Source: Gonatopus flavifemur (Eukaryota > Arthropoda > Insecta > Hymenoptera > Dryinidae). Taken from it: a stretch of 64,000 nucleotides of DNA. Position numbers and translations under genes: made by a program. Location: NCBI GenBank assembly GCA_018340375.1, contig JAFFJZ010000009.1, positions 20,414,501 through 20,478,500 on the forward strand. The letters are read 5' to 3'. The notes below the pieces were generated by a model. It did no database searches. It saw nothing but the letters and a program-made list of their open reading frames with translations, and was not told the origin of the DNA. This document shows, piece after piece, positions 10,697 through 23,055 of this stretch. Numbering within the stretch: the first letter of the stretch is position 1; each line of letters begins with the position of its first letter.

Positions 10697-13440
10697 CGGT
10701 ATACCTGCCATATGCGGTCTACCGGGGTAGACCACATACTGCTCTTCTATGGTGTGTCGTATGCGGTCTCCCCGGGCGCATCGCATATAACACGGGAGGA
10801 GGATGTTGTATGCGGTCTACCCTGACAAACATAATTTTCATTTTTAATTTCTTCTTCATTTTTGATTTTGTAGGCATTTTACACTTATTACCTAACCCCA
10901 ACCCCAAACGATGTGCGTTCTACTGCAGCAAAATGAATATGATATCAATATATTATTTGTGTGACATAATATAATGTAACTGTTAGTATGATCATTATGA
11001 TGTTATGAATTGATATAATGTCCTGATTGCATACAACATAAAACGTTTTGGAGTCAGGATAGAGTGGGGTGAAGTAGGATGGGAGTGCTAAGAGTGGACC
11101 CCCACATTTAATACCCACCCCGAAACCCAAGCAGTATGCGTTCTATTATAATATAGGTATGTTATATTGCATCATACAATAGTTTGAAGTTCCGGGTGGA
11201 TATTGAATGTGCGTGCGTATTCTTGAGATCTTCTTGCCATTCTAACCCCCAAACGTTGTGGGTAATATGTGATAATCACATCAACAATTGCATCACATCA
11301 CATCAGATCATATTATATTTCATCAGTATGATCATATTATACTGATTCTGTAACAGTAAAACCTTTCGGGGTTCGAGGTGTGTATTGAATGTAGGAGCGT
11401 ACTCTTAATACCCCCACCCTACCCTCACCCCTGAACATGGTGTTTATATGTAATGATTATTTACTAGATGTGTGCGAGTACTCGGAATTTTCGAGTATTC
11501 TCGAGTCTAGTCGTGTACTCGTCGAGTCGAGTTTCTTGTACTATTCGAAATTCTCGAGCTACTCGATAATCTTCAAGTAATCTTTCGATTTTTTTAGGAT
11601 TATCTTCAATCATCATTTGCAGAGGGTAGAATATTCTTAGAGAACATAATCACATATAGATTATATTCATATTCATATACAGGGTGTCCCATTTTAATCT
11701 TTGAATGCAAATATCCCGAAAACATGCATCTCAAACCAAAAGTACTCCATACCAAAGTTGTTATACGAAGAGGGGGCTACAAAACTACGATATCAGTTTT
11801 ATCATACATGACGTTATGATCGATTAAAATGGGGTCAACATCATTTTTTTGAACGGGAACCCCCACTTTCTATTGCATATCTCGATTCTACGCAATCAAT
11901 TGAGTAACTTTTGCTTGAAACGTTTTCCTAAATTTTCGAAGATGGTGCGACAATCGATGAAAAATAAAGTCTATGGAACGATATGCGGATATCTTGAGGA
12001 ATGCATCCAAGAGCCGAAATATCTCATTCGAATGTTGTTGTTAAGAGAAGGGACAACACAATGACGATATCGGTTCCATAGTAGATGGCGCTGTGGTCGG
12101 TAAAAATGGGGTGAACTTCAAATTTTCAAATGGAGACTCTCAATTTTTATCGCATATCATGATTCCACGCGAAAAAATGAGGAATTTTCGTTTGAAACAT
12201 TTTTCCTAAATTCTTGAAGGTGGAAACGGTGGGAAATGAGGTTGATGAAAAAGTTCTACTGCATTGTATGTGAAGCAACGCTCAACAAACAGATCAGAAC
12301 AATAATAATTTCAGAGAAGAAATCGAACACAACGCACAATGAATGTCGTTTCCAAAACATTGAATTTAGTCATCTACAATGTTTTTGACATCACATTTGT
12401 TGTGTTTCGTGTTCGATTTCTTCTCTGAAATTATTATTGTTCTGATCTGTTTGTTGAGCGTTGCTTCACATACAATGCAGTAGAACTTTTCCATCAACCT
12501 CATTTCCCACCGTTTCCAAGGATTCAGGAAAAATGTTTCAAACAAAAATTCCTCATTTTTTTGCGTTGAATCATGATATGCGATGAAGAGTTGGAGATTC
12601 CATTTGAAAAATTGGAGTTGATCTCATTTTTACCGACCACAGCGCCATCTACTATGGAACTGATATCGCCATTGTGTCGTCTCCTCTCTTAACAACATTT
12701 GAATTAGATATTTCGGCTGTTGGATGCATTCCTCAAGATATCCGCATATTGTTTCATAGACTTTATTTTTCATCGATTGTGGTGCGATCTTCGGAAATTT
12801 AGGAAAACGTTTCAGGCGAAAGTTACTCAGTTTTTCGCGTGGAATCAAGATATGCAATGAAAAGTGGGGATCACCGTTTGGAAAAAGGATGTTGACCCTA
12901 TTTTAATCGATCATAACGCCATCTACGATGAAACTGATATCGTAGTTTTGTAGCCCCCTCTTTGTATTACAACTTTGGTATGAAGTACTTTCGGTTCAAG
13001 ATGCATGTTTTCGAGATATTTGCATTTGAAGATCAAAATGGGACACCCTGTATGTTATATACTTTTCGAGTACTCGAAAATCTACCAGATACTCGACAAA
13101 TTTCCGAGCACTCGGTGAATTCCGAGTACTCGGCTCGACTCGACTTGTAACTTCATTTGCTCGGCTCGACTCGAAAAAATCACTACTCGCACACCCCTAC
13201 ATAATATCATATGATTATGTTGTAATCATTCCACTAAAATAGAGTGCATACCGTTAGGGGTTCGGGTTGGGTATTGGGTGTAAAATATCCACAAAATTTA
13301 AAATAGGAAGAGAATGAAAATTATGTTTCCCAGGGTAGACCGCATACGACATCCTTGATCCTTGTAATATGCGACCCACCCGGGTAGACCGCATACGACA
13401 TGTGATCTACCTTGGTAGATCGCATATGGCAGGTATACCG
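10697..13440. mobile_element. 2.7-kb terminal-inverted-repeat element, non-autonomous
   Basis: The ends are inverted copies. CGGTATACCTGCCATATGCG starts at 10697, and its complement ends at 13440. The match continues through a (g/a)tctacc block with several further 'tatgcggtctaccc' copies just inside each end (10710-10825 and 13330-13415). The interior has no transposase. It holds degenerate repeats with the phrase 'ctaaccccaaac.atgtg', blocks of TACTCG/CGAGTA minisatellite (about 11475-11580 and 13058-13190) and a nested foldback. I could not define a clean target-site duplication. Confidence 0.7.
11679..13053. repeat. Nested 1.4-kb foldback with ACAGGGTGTCCC ends
   Basis: The left end ACAGGGTGTCCCATTTTAAT (from about 11679) is mirrored at 13034-13053. 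Arms of about 650 bases pair along their length: 'gttgatgaaaaagttctactg' near 12242 pairs with 12476-12500, and 'cagaacaataataatttcag' near 12295 pairs with 12426-12446. The centre is a short spacer around 12350-12380. The open frames at 11849-12064 (+) and 12630-12857 (-) are the same sequence read from opposite arms, which explains their similar peptides; they are not evidence of a gene. Confidence 0.85.
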
Positions 13441-13800
13441 ATTTTGTAGATGATGTCGACATTTGATTCATCGAAGAGGCGCTGCCATGGTTTCGATCTT
13501 TTCCTATCAATTGTTCTGAGAAGGATTCGCTCATCAGTGGCCAAAGCAGGACGTATAAATAGAAGATGATCGGGAGACCTAGTCATGTCCTCATCACAGT
13601 GAGTGCATATTTCATCAGATTTCAGATTGTAGATTTCTGAGTGTATTATAAATCTGTGGGTGGAATTTGAAGTTAATCCTATTTCAGCAAAGAATCTGCT
13701 GAGAGCTATGAGCATGTCCAGATGAAGATGATTCGGTAGTTCCTGAGGGGTGGTCAGATGTGTGTAAATCACTAACGATGTTGAGTTGAAGACTCAGTGA
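13441..13800 (-). pseudogene. LINE ORF2 C-terminal fragment
   Basis: The minus-strand frame 13407-13772 includes 'SDEICTHCDEDMTRSPDHLLF', a CxxC..HxxxC-like cluster of the type found after the reverse transcriptase/RNase H region in I- and R1-like non-LTR retrotransposons ('C..C...ETxDHLLF'). The last cysteine of the usual pattern appears as Arg. The frame runs into the terminal repeat of the 2.7-kb element at 13440, which truncates or interrupts the LINE. Confidence 0.55.
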
Positions 13801-14114
13801 TGATCTGGATCGTGTAAGTATTCGCTACAATATGTGATGAGGGAGGGTTCATCCTCTTCCAAAGTTCATTCCGATAGTGTTTCCCAGAGCGGAAGTCCAC
13901 CAGCATCTGCAGAAAGCGTTCTTATACATGGTCGCGCAAACTCTGGAAACACCCCTATAACTTCTGAACGGGGCATGATAATTGGATCAAATTCTCTTTG
14001 AATTGAAGGAGGGATCAAGGGCGATCTCAACGGGGGACTTTGAGTTCCCCAGCCCTTTAAGGGACGATGGGGAGGGGGAAGGGAGCCAAAATCTCAGATG
14101 AGACGAAGGGGTTG

Positions 14115-14265
14115 TGATGAGTAGTATGTGACAGTTATGGATACCCCCCACTCCCCCCCACCCTGCCCAACGACTCCTACCCACTGAGCTCGGTAGACAG
14201 GGTAGGGGGAAAGTGGTGGGGATGGAAGTGAGGGTATCCATAACTGTCACTATGTCCAACTTCCG
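14115..14265. repeat. Hairpin MITE of about 150 bp
   Basis: GTGACAGTTATGGATACCC at about 14127 is mirrored near 14238-14256. The arms are C-rich and G-rich respectively, with a central 'cccactgagctcggtag'. The minus-strand frame across it is a translation of the hairpin. Confidence 0.7.
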
Positions 14266-14855
14266 ACATGCTTACTTCATATCAAGAGGATATCAGAATG
14301 ATTCCAAGGAGTAAGGAATTTCAAGATCGTTTTGAGTTCATATCTTTTTTTCAGTTCCTTTTCTTTCGTTTTCCTTCATTATTATTGCGCTTGATCATGC
14401 ACATTGAATGCGCTCATACATGATATAAGTTTACAGTATTGATAATCAAGAAAATAACGATTGAAAATTCCATGAAACCACTAACATTCAAAAAACAAAA
14501 GAAATTCGTTGTACATCGGTCTTGATTGATTCATTGTTTCTTTTCTCATACAGAATATCGGTTTACATTGTTGATAATATCCCTTCTGATCCATTATTAG
14601 GGGTCCAAAATTTCAATACTTTTCGAATTTACAATTCTGTTTCAGTATCTGAATGACATTTGTTGAAATAATGGAAAGGTCATAACAAAACTCACAAAAA
14701 AATTACATAGAGAATTCAGGAGTGTGCATTGACATACTACTTGACTCAGAAATCCAATCCACATTTTGTTTCATCCCGGTGTTGCGGATCTGTGGTTTTT
14801 TCTCTTCTCTTGTGCTCACGTATCCGTAGGGGAGAGGACCATATTCACCTTCTCG
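14266..14855. other. No gene recognised between hairpin and polymerase
   Basis: This is AT-rich sequence without a usable open frame. If the Polinton has a surviving left terminal inverted repeat it should lie here or just to the left, but I found no inverted partner for it in the 29-31 kb region. Confidence 0.45.
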
Positions 14856-17800
14856 TCATCTTTTGACGAGAACAGGTCTGCATGTTTGCACTCCCTTACG
14901 GGTTATTACATCGTGGTATTCTGTTCGTCTAATCGCTTCATACTCCAAAATGATGGATTGCTGATCGGGATCTGTTAGTAGAGCTCTCAATGAATGATAA
15001 TTCACAAGACCTGAATTCACAAAGTTCGAGTTGATTCTTTTGACCTTGCAAACTTCAACTTCCCCGAGATCTTGCCCCTCAGCATCACGCTTCTGAACTA
15101 TAAAAGCGTAACATTTGGGCCCTCCTGAAACAAAAGAGCTTATGTGGGTTTTGCAACCATAAGTTCCTAATTCGTTCGTCAAGTCACACAGAAACTGTCC
15201 TACAGGTAAATCATATTTATCATGACGACTCACATATATGCAAGAATCCGTATCACAATGAAGAATACGGTGACCAAGACATTCGAGGTAATCGTATAAA
15301 TGTAATCGCGCTTGTGCTGTAGTGTAAGCGTCAATCACTACGTTTGTATGAGATGATTGAATAACTGTTTCTACTCTATTCTTGTAATTGAAATACATGA
15401 TCTGATTATCAACTGGTAGGATTTCGGTCACCTCGATTTCGTGAATGGTTAACAATTCCATTAGTTCTTGGTGAGTTGATACAACTTTTGTCTTAGGAAG
15501 GTTCTCCTGCTGACCAAATTTTCCCCAAAATGAGTTCAGACATAATTTGGCAAGCGATCTCAAACCCTGATTTCCACGAATATTATTCGGATCTAGGTGG
15601 ATACCTTCACGATCCGCGTAGTCTGTAATGTAACGTTGTTTCGTTACATCATCTACACACTCGTTTGGCCAACCGCTGGCTTCTCGCTTGATTTTCAAGA
15701 ACTTATTGATGTAGGCGGCAAAGAGGCCACCATGTTTCGTGTTTGAATCATATTTGGTGATGGAATATTGCCAAATTTCTGAAATTTTCAGGATTTGATA
15801 ACCACAGGATATAGCTTTTCTCAACTCATCTGAAACCCATGTTCCTGTAAACATGCGTTCATCTGGAGCATGAATACGATTTTTCGAACTCATCAGGTGA
15901 CAGAATGTATAACATGAGGGGAGCATCATTCTTCCGTGCATATGTATAGGTAAAACAGGGTGATACAAATCTGTGGGTGCTAACACAGTGCACAGTATAA
16001 ACCCTTCAACGAGATCGAGGTTGTTATCAGCACCTGTTAGTACACGACATTCATCTGCTCCGATGTGTACCTTTGGATGTCCAACAGGAAATTTTCTAAC
16101 TTTGCACACGTAAGGGTGAAGAGAGCAAACGTCAACCTAACGTATCTCTGCCCCCTCTCGTACATCGTACAAAGTTGCATATGTTTCCGTTCTACCACTA
16201 AAGGAAGCCTCACGAGGATCGAGCGGTGAGTGATTAAGTAGTTTATTATCCTTCAGGAAAGTTTTTGCTTCACTATATGACTGCAAAAATTCAGCGAATT
16301 CACATTCCCATATCTCTGTCAAAACATAGCCGGAAGATTTTATTCTGCCACTGGTGTTTATTGTCTTGTCGTATCTACTTTCCATCGATAAGCCACCATC
16401 ACTCGACGGTCGATCTCGATCCACAGTCAAACATCGTGGACAACCGTGCCAGTATCACCCATGTAATTGAAATACATATTTTAAGCCCGTTTCCTGATCT
16501 TCAAAATGACCATCGACAAGTATGCCTTCCGGTATACGGTACTCACGATCGCGAGCAACGGATTGAATGTTACAACGACGTGTGTTCAATCCATGACAAC
16601 AATTCACAAGCTTTTCGAAAATTTTGTGCACATCTATACACGTTTTTAGGACCAATTCCAATGGTCTCTTCTTTTAGGTAATTTTTCTGAAAACCTTAGA
16701 ACAAGCTGAAGCGATTGTAATGCTTTCTGTGAACGGACAAACATGACCGCAATCCAAGAACATTTTTCGGAAAACAATGCATGCTTCACGTAGAATTTCT
16801 ACATCTTTTCGAAGGTAGTTGATTATTTCTTTTCGAAGATCAAAAATGTAATCGGCGTTCGTCTTTTTTTCATGATACCATTCCAAAAACTTTCCACGTT
16901 CATCTTTTCCATGGTGTCAGGCATGTAAAATTCGATAGATGATAATGATCCAGTGTAAATTTGATTTTCTGGAGTATCGAAAAAGTGGGGAAATATCCCT
17001 TTTTCGGAACCACCAGGTAGATCGAAAGCTTTTGGAAGGTTATTCAAGGCCATAAGAAGGAAATTGAGACTATCTATAAAACAATGCGACCCAATTTCAT
17101 CTGCAGGATTCTAGTCCCATCAAGTATTAACTGAGGATATGAATCGCGTTTCTGCTCCACCAAATATTTTGGTATAAATTGAGCGTCGTAGCCTTCAGCA
17201 TTATGTGTTTTACCTACGATTTTCGGGAGAATTCGTTTTTGTTGAAAAATCAATTCGATCAACTGTTGAAGAGGATTGTAACCAAAAACACATTCACGCA
17301 CGCCGCAATAATCACATTTCATCATGATATTGGGTTCATTGATACAATATGTGCGAATTTTTTGTACAACACAATGACTAGGCACATGCAAACGGGTATT
17401 TTGGTCGCCTTTGACATTCCGATCTTGTTGCGTTTCGATATCACAGAAAATGAACATAACTGGTCGTCGTGAATCTCTATGTTTGAGAGGCATGATATAA
17501 CATTGGTGATTGTTGCTTACGACAAATGTTACGAAATGTCCATCCACATACATGTTTGCGAACTTGTGGTATTGAAATTAAACACTCATTACATTTTTTC
17601 AATGACGTGCATACACTCTAGTTTGAATTTGCTAACGTGTTGGATGTTTTTTTTTGTGTGAATCGTAACAAGTTATACCGTAAAAATATCGGTTACAATC
17701 ACTACAGAACATTTGATTCGATGCAATATCGCATGGAGGACTGTGTTTACATCGTGAACATTGTTTAGGACATTGATGTTTGATACCATTTTGTTTATAA

Positions 17801-18744
17801 GATTCATGACAAGCCTCACAAAATCCTCGACTACACGCAGCTCCACATGGACTCAAAATAGGTTCAAAGTGAGCTAATTTTTCATAATAAGCGATGTGTG
17901 AAGTATGAACAACATGTCCGAAGAATCGGGGAACTTTTGATCGTCCATCAAATAAGGGTTCCACGTCTTTTCCCAAAGACTCGAATTTGTAAATGACAAT
18001 TGCCGTACCTTGATGCATATAATAATTCCGAAAACGTTCTATTCCATTTCGTCCACAACCGTCTGCAGTGATACACACCCCTGCATTCCTCATCAGTTCA
18101 CATGCTCTTATTCGCTGTAAAGACGATCGCGGTTGTCTTATTTCATTCCATTCTTTTTGTGGAGTTCCTGAACGTAAAGTACCCCTCCGCACACAGACAT
18201 CTGCTGCTACAAGGGAGCGTGGTGAACACGATTTATCATTGTCATTACGGATAGTTAAAATCGATCGCTTTGATGCAGTCTCAAACTTTGAAGATTTTCT
18301 ACCACAACCTACAGGAGTACCACTAACAATACAAGAATTTATGACACAAGATTCATCTATATCGAAACTACGCGAACTTTGAGCAACACTACTCACGAGT
18401 TATCACAGATTTTCAAAAAAGAAATCACGAACTGGTCTAAAAGATTGCCAGACTACACCATGTTCGAATCCATTCGCAGAAAAAGTCAATCCTATATAAT
18501 CATGACTTTGACATGAACTGGTGAGGTATGTATGTATATCACGGAAGGCTGTTTCCAACGAATTCAACGAATTCGTATTTTGAGCTCGAGGAAGATTGAA
18601 TTTCAGTTCGATTTCACGGCCACGAATTTTGAATTTTTCAAAGTATTTTCTATGCTGTGACATGATCACGAACCTGTTCCCCGGTGGTGGTATTCCATCG
18701 TTATTGTTATCCCTATTGTTTCCTCCCTCTACTTGTTCTTCCAT
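14856..18744 (-). pseudogene. polB: Polinton protein-primed DNA polymerase B
   Basis: This would be the replicative polymerase of the element. Reading down the minus strand, the N-terminal piece (18744-18403) ends in TGA TAA and resumes in the same frame at 18396. It then has a Cys/His-rich region (17.65-17.9 kb), the 3'-5' exonuclease motif 'FCDIET' (about 17.43 kb) and 'HNAEGYDAQFI' (about 17.19 kb). These are followed by 'LPKAFDL..EKGIFPHFF', 'ITIASACSKVF', 'NHSPLDPREASFSGRTETY' and the polymerase motifs 'SFWGKFGQ' and 'HCDTDSCIY' (about 15.2 kb). The last, 417-codon piece (16109-14856) ends 'VLVKR', as in other Polintons. At least four frameshifts or stops separate the pieces, so no full product is possible. 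Confidence 0.9.
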
Positions 18745-20611
18745 TCCTTCCTCTTCTTCCTCTCCTCTCTCTACCGCCTCTCCTCTCTCTTCATGATACT
18801 GTCACGTCCCGCAATTTTTCGACACTTCAATGATGTTTTAATACATCATTTCAGGGCGAATTGCGGGACTCTTGTCCGTCTTTTGCCCGATCACACGCTT
18901 TACGACCCCGGAAGCGGGAGGACCTTGGAATTCTTCGCTTCTCAACTCTTCCTCTTTCTAATCCTCACTCTTCTCATTCACCCTCCTTGTCTACATCATA
19001 TTGTGTATCGCATGATACACATGCTATGTGGACAAGTCTGGCCTACCTCTTCCACCTCTTGCGTACTCCGCACACTTTCTTCTCTCTCTGCATCGTGCCT
19101 GCCTAGTCAGTCGCACGATGTACAGAACTTTCTTCTTCTCTTCTTTTGGTCTATTGGCCTCGCACTCGTACGCGTTGCTGTTTGCTGCACGTGTAACGAG
19201 TGTTCTCTACCCTATGCGCTTTTTTCTCCACTTTCTTTTCCCTTTTCCCAAATTTCACGATGGGATTGTTGAGTGGCGATCTCGGCCAAGGGCTCTTCCC
19301 TCAGATTTCCAATAGCTCCTTGCTCAAAATTCCTTCCAAAGTGATGAAATAATTGAATTCTAATTTTTTTCCTTTCACATTATGAATAGTTGTATTGTTC
19401 CCGGCAAGCCACGTGCGGGCGATGTCGATGTTGGGGCCAGCAAAAATCTGGCTTCGGCAGCGATAAAGCACGTGCGGGGCTCGTCAGCATCGGAACCCAA
19501 CACCGGATTTCTTCGAAATCCGATGGTATGTTGAAATGCTGATTGCGCTGGAAAAATACAACTCCCTCTTGTTCTTTCTCTTGGCCCCCACTAATTTCCC
19601 ATCAACCCCTCCGGGCCCGGGGCCACCGCTTGGCAACGCCAACTCCTCAGTCTCCTTTCGACTTTTTAACCTCGCGTTCCTTCCTTGGTAAGTTGACCCG
19701 GGTATTTCCTTCTTTGCTCCTCCCACCCTCCTCGACACTCCGGTGAATTCGCGGGCGCGATGGCAAGAAAATTCCACTAGGAGTCTATACTTCCTCCTAG
19801 TGAAATAAATTAAGGGGTTTACGTTTAAATATCCATCACCTGAGCTATGAAGGGATAAAATTCCATGGAGAGAATTCGGGGCCCTTCCACTCAGGAGATG
19901 GATATTCCAAGGTCCATTTTCTATGCCATTGGAGTCCGTGTTTTTCCCGGATTCGTCGGTTTGGGGGAGCAAGGAAGGAGACATTCCTAAATTCGCGGAG
20001 TTATATGATTCTATGGTGGTGTCATATTTTCAGTTTTATTGATTTGCTGCAAACCTCTTCAACCACATTCGAAATTTCTGGTTGATCGCGTAGTTTCAAA
20101 CGTGCTCGAAACAAGTGGCAAGTGTTCGACAGCTCAGTTCAACTGATTTTGGCTCACGCTCTCTGCTCACGATCTACTCGCAGCTTCGGGTAAGTCCGTA
20201 TTTCCATTACTCTGATCCTACCTGGTTGTAGCGCCTATTTACCGACTTTATCTCGATCTTCCCTTTCATCTCGTCCGTCGCTGCAAATGTGAGTGATATC
20301 CATAAGGATATATCAATATAAGGTAAATTCCAACCATAACATGAATCGTGTTTTTTTATTGTAATTTTTATCGACAGAATTATTTCCAGAATATATTGAA
20401 TATTCCATAACAAATTCGTCTTGAATGATACCCATTCACGACCATGTCCTCATCCACTCCTGGAGCGAGAAGCAAGGTATCCCGATGCCTCAGATGGTAA
20501 AAGCCAACAAACATATCAGCCTTGCCGTTCGGGTTGATACTCAAATTCTTGCTCCCGATGAATTCCATTATCGAAAACGAAGTTACAGAGAGTCCAATCA
20601 ACCCTTCGAAC
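18745..20611. other. GC-richer block without a supported gene
   Basis: Compared with its surroundings this stretch is GC-richer, with pyrimidine runs (18720-18790 and 19060-19150). A hairpin lies at about 18805-18870 (GTCCCGCAAT and its complement, with ATGATGTTTTAATACATCAT between). A repeated CACGTGCGGG phrase occurs near 19411 and 19469. Long open frames on both strands lack family features. The composition and 'TGTCACGTCCCGC' start could suit a retroelement LTR relic, but I found no second copy in the window. The minus-strand frame 20380-20772 overlaps the last exon of the spliced gene in another frame. Confidence 0.35.
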
Positions 20612-22220
20612 TCATCCGTAACAATAATCATCATGATCACCTCGTTCTTCTTCTTCTCCATTCCCTTCTTCTGGTTTTTCGTGTACTGGATTACAGTCTG
20701 TGACGTTATGTTCGTTGACAGCGGTTTCATCAATATCGAAATATTTTCGAGAAAATCTGCGACCCCATCCACGTTGATTTTGATATCCTCGCGGAGTTGA
20801 AGCTACGTTTCGAGCACAAATGAATCATTGAATTTTGATGATTGCTCTCGAAAAAAAGGGCATTCTTTATGTTGATTTGTTTTCAAGCAAAATCTCTATA
20901 TCCATGTGTCACAAAATTCTATTGACATTTTTTTTCCCAACATACCTTCAGAAATGCAAAGAGGATGATCAAGTCGAATGACATCTCCAATAATCACAGG
21001 CTCTTGACGAGAACGCAGGCGTTGATCATCTTCCTCTGCAGGAGAATCATCATCACCGCTCAAAATACCTCGCGAAGTTGAAACTCCTTTCTTTTAAGGA
21101 CGAAGAAATCGTTGAATTTTGATAATAACTCTCAGGAAAATCACTATATCCATGTATCACAAGTTTTTCATTGACATTTTCTCTTTCAACATACTCTCAC
21201 AAACACAAAGAGGATGATCAAATAGAACAACATCTTCAATGATCATAGGTTTTTGACGAGGAAGCAGCTTTTGATTATCCTCCCCCTCCTTCTCCTCCTC
21301 CTCTGCAGGGGGATCATCATCATCACTCAGAATAATTTCCAGAATTCCCTTCGAATCTGATGGAAATACACTTCCAAATAATATTTACATAATTAATAGT
21401 CATGACAACTTCTATCATCAAATTAATATATTACCTTTCCGTGGTGATATTCGTTCATTTACAGCTCCTCGTGGTATTGAAGCGACAATCTCTCTGACAT
21501 CATTCGAAGCTGAAGAAGAAATTCCATTGTTCATAGAAGAATATCGATGGAAAACGAGAAATGATCATTGTGAGTTATTTGACCACAATAATAATACATA
21601 CTTTTCTGAACTAATAGTCGCTCATATGAAGTTTGTAACTGTGGAGATGGATTATCATCCTCGTCGAGTTCCATTGATGATTCTAAAATTTTATAGTATC
21701 ACACACACTCAGTTCATACATTGATTTCATTTTAGATGTGAATTGAATATGAACTGATTTGAAATAATGTGTAGAACATGTACGTTCTGGATGAAAAATT
21801 TATATGAACAATCTGAATATCACAGTTTGTGATATCAGAGCTTTTCTCTACCCACTCCCATACTACTTCAAACTCCCATTAAAATCGTGCGAAGAATATG
21901 TAAAATAACTCACCGATCGAAGAATAATAGTCTTTTTTCAATATCTTCATGCTTTCGTCCCAAAATTTGAGTTCTAAATATAACATCCTCTCAGCAACCA
22001 TATCACGTAACACAATGAAATCATTGAATAAACCTCTAACATACAATCTTGGGGATATAAAAAGTTCACAATGACATATCATTTCTGTGAATAAGTTCAA
22101 CACAATTTGGTGTGACACATTTTCAGAGGAAAAAGAGCGTTCAAAATAAGCAATATCGGACAACTTTTTAGCACAATACACATACTCTGCACATCTTAAC
22201 ACAGTTCCACGTAGAGACAT
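20612..22220 (-). CDS. Six-exon gene, all introns phase 1; unknown 307-aa protein
   Basis: Exons on the minus strand: 22220-21914, 21682-21602, 21509-21435, 21356-21195, 21068-20946 and 20787-20612. Lengths are 307, 81, 75, 162, 123 and 176, sum 924 = 308 codons including TGA. Every junction is GT..AG and leaves one base before the intron (phase 1). Donors read GTGAGT, GTATGT, GTAATA, GTATGT, GTATGT. The ATG at 22220 follows 'aaataaa'. Exon 1 encodes a probably helical domain of about 102 residues with Cys near residues 10 and 16. The rest is short exons rich in Asp/Glu. Exons 4 and 5 are a duplication sharing 'SDDD..PAEE', 'I..DV...DHPLC'. No signal peptide is evident. It lies between Polinton polymerase and ATPase, on the polymerase strand. 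The function is unknown. Intron calls are by eye. Confidence 0.65.
20781..21340 (-). repeat. Tandem duplication of an exon-intron unit (about 250-270 bp)
   Basis: The unit with an acidic coding exon followed by its intron occurs twice. Shared blocks are 'ctgcagagga' with 'gatgatgat', 'cctctttg' with 'gatcatcctctttg', 'gtatgttg', 'catggatatag', 'atcaaaattcaa.gat' and an acceptor region ending 'cgcgag'. The acceptor of exon 6 and the acceptor of exon 5 are themselves homologous. Exons 4 and 5 therefore arose by duplication with intron boundaries included, preserving phase. Confidence 0.75.
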
Positions 22221-23055
22221 TTTATTTCCTGATTCATGAAATGAAAGGAAAGACTATTCAACTTCTTTGATTAGTCGCTTTGTGTAAGCTTGGTTCAATA
22301 CCATTTTGATAATAACAGAACTGTGTTATTGTCATCCTGTTATAAGGTACCATCTTCCACTGATTCAAACATATTCGCATCTCTGTCTTGTTTCTAGTGA
22401 TTCATTCCTTGAACGCAATGATTTTTGCTGATTTTGGTCTGCAAAGTCGGGGAGGAGACATGAATGTAATCGTAGATGCAGCAACATGCACGTGCCGACG
22501 AGATCAACGCATATTATACACCGTTTAGTGCACGTGAAATTAAAAGTATCATGTCTTTGTATCACGTATTATTTGATGAGTATTACTTCAAAATGATTCT
22601 GTTCTACACTGTTTCTTCCTTCCATTTCATAACCTTGATTTGAATATCAGATGGACGGATCCAATTTGAAGGAAAAATCATAGGAATGATGAATGAAAAA
22701 AAAATGTTCAAATGAATCGATGCCTTCTTAAGATTTGCAAATCGAGGTTTCACCACTGAAGATGACATCAACTCATCAGAAACAAGGGAACTGTGATTAT
22801 CATACAATTTATTCGGTTATTTATTCATCTATTCACAAAAACCAATTATGCCCTCCTCTCTTTTCTTTATAAGAAACTTATGCGAGAAATGTATTTCACA
22901 TTGAGTACATGAAAACTTTTCCAATGAAGACATCAAATGAACGAAATAAAACACAACATATGAAAAATAACATATATCATATGAGAATAAATGTGATCGC
23001 AAACAGCTTTCTTGAAATTTGTTGAATTTCCGACTCAATAAGCGAATTGTCTTTT
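22221..23055. other. No gene recognised
   Basis: AT-rich spacer between two minus-strand genes. Open frames at 22365-22565, 22604-22807 and 22829-23059 have no recognisable features. Additional small exons of the neighbouring genes could hide here, but I could not find frame-consistent ones. Confidence 0.4.

Noticed and set aside
11849..12857. Similar peptides on opposite strands (11849-12064 plus and 12630-12857 minus), as if a conserved gene pair
   Set aside because: They are the two arms of the foldback at 11679-13053, so they must match; no codon pattern supports a protein.
18733..19315. 179-codon plus-strand frame with hydrophobic and Cys residues
   Set aside because: Composition follows the pyrimidine-rich DNA (Leu/Phe/Ser), overlaps other open frames on the same strand, and has no family feature.
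20380..20772. 130-codon minus-strand frame
   Set aside because: It overlaps the last exon of the spliced gene in another frame, starts at GTG, and its codons do not explain the conserved acceptor; the exon frame with an acidic tail fits the splice phases.
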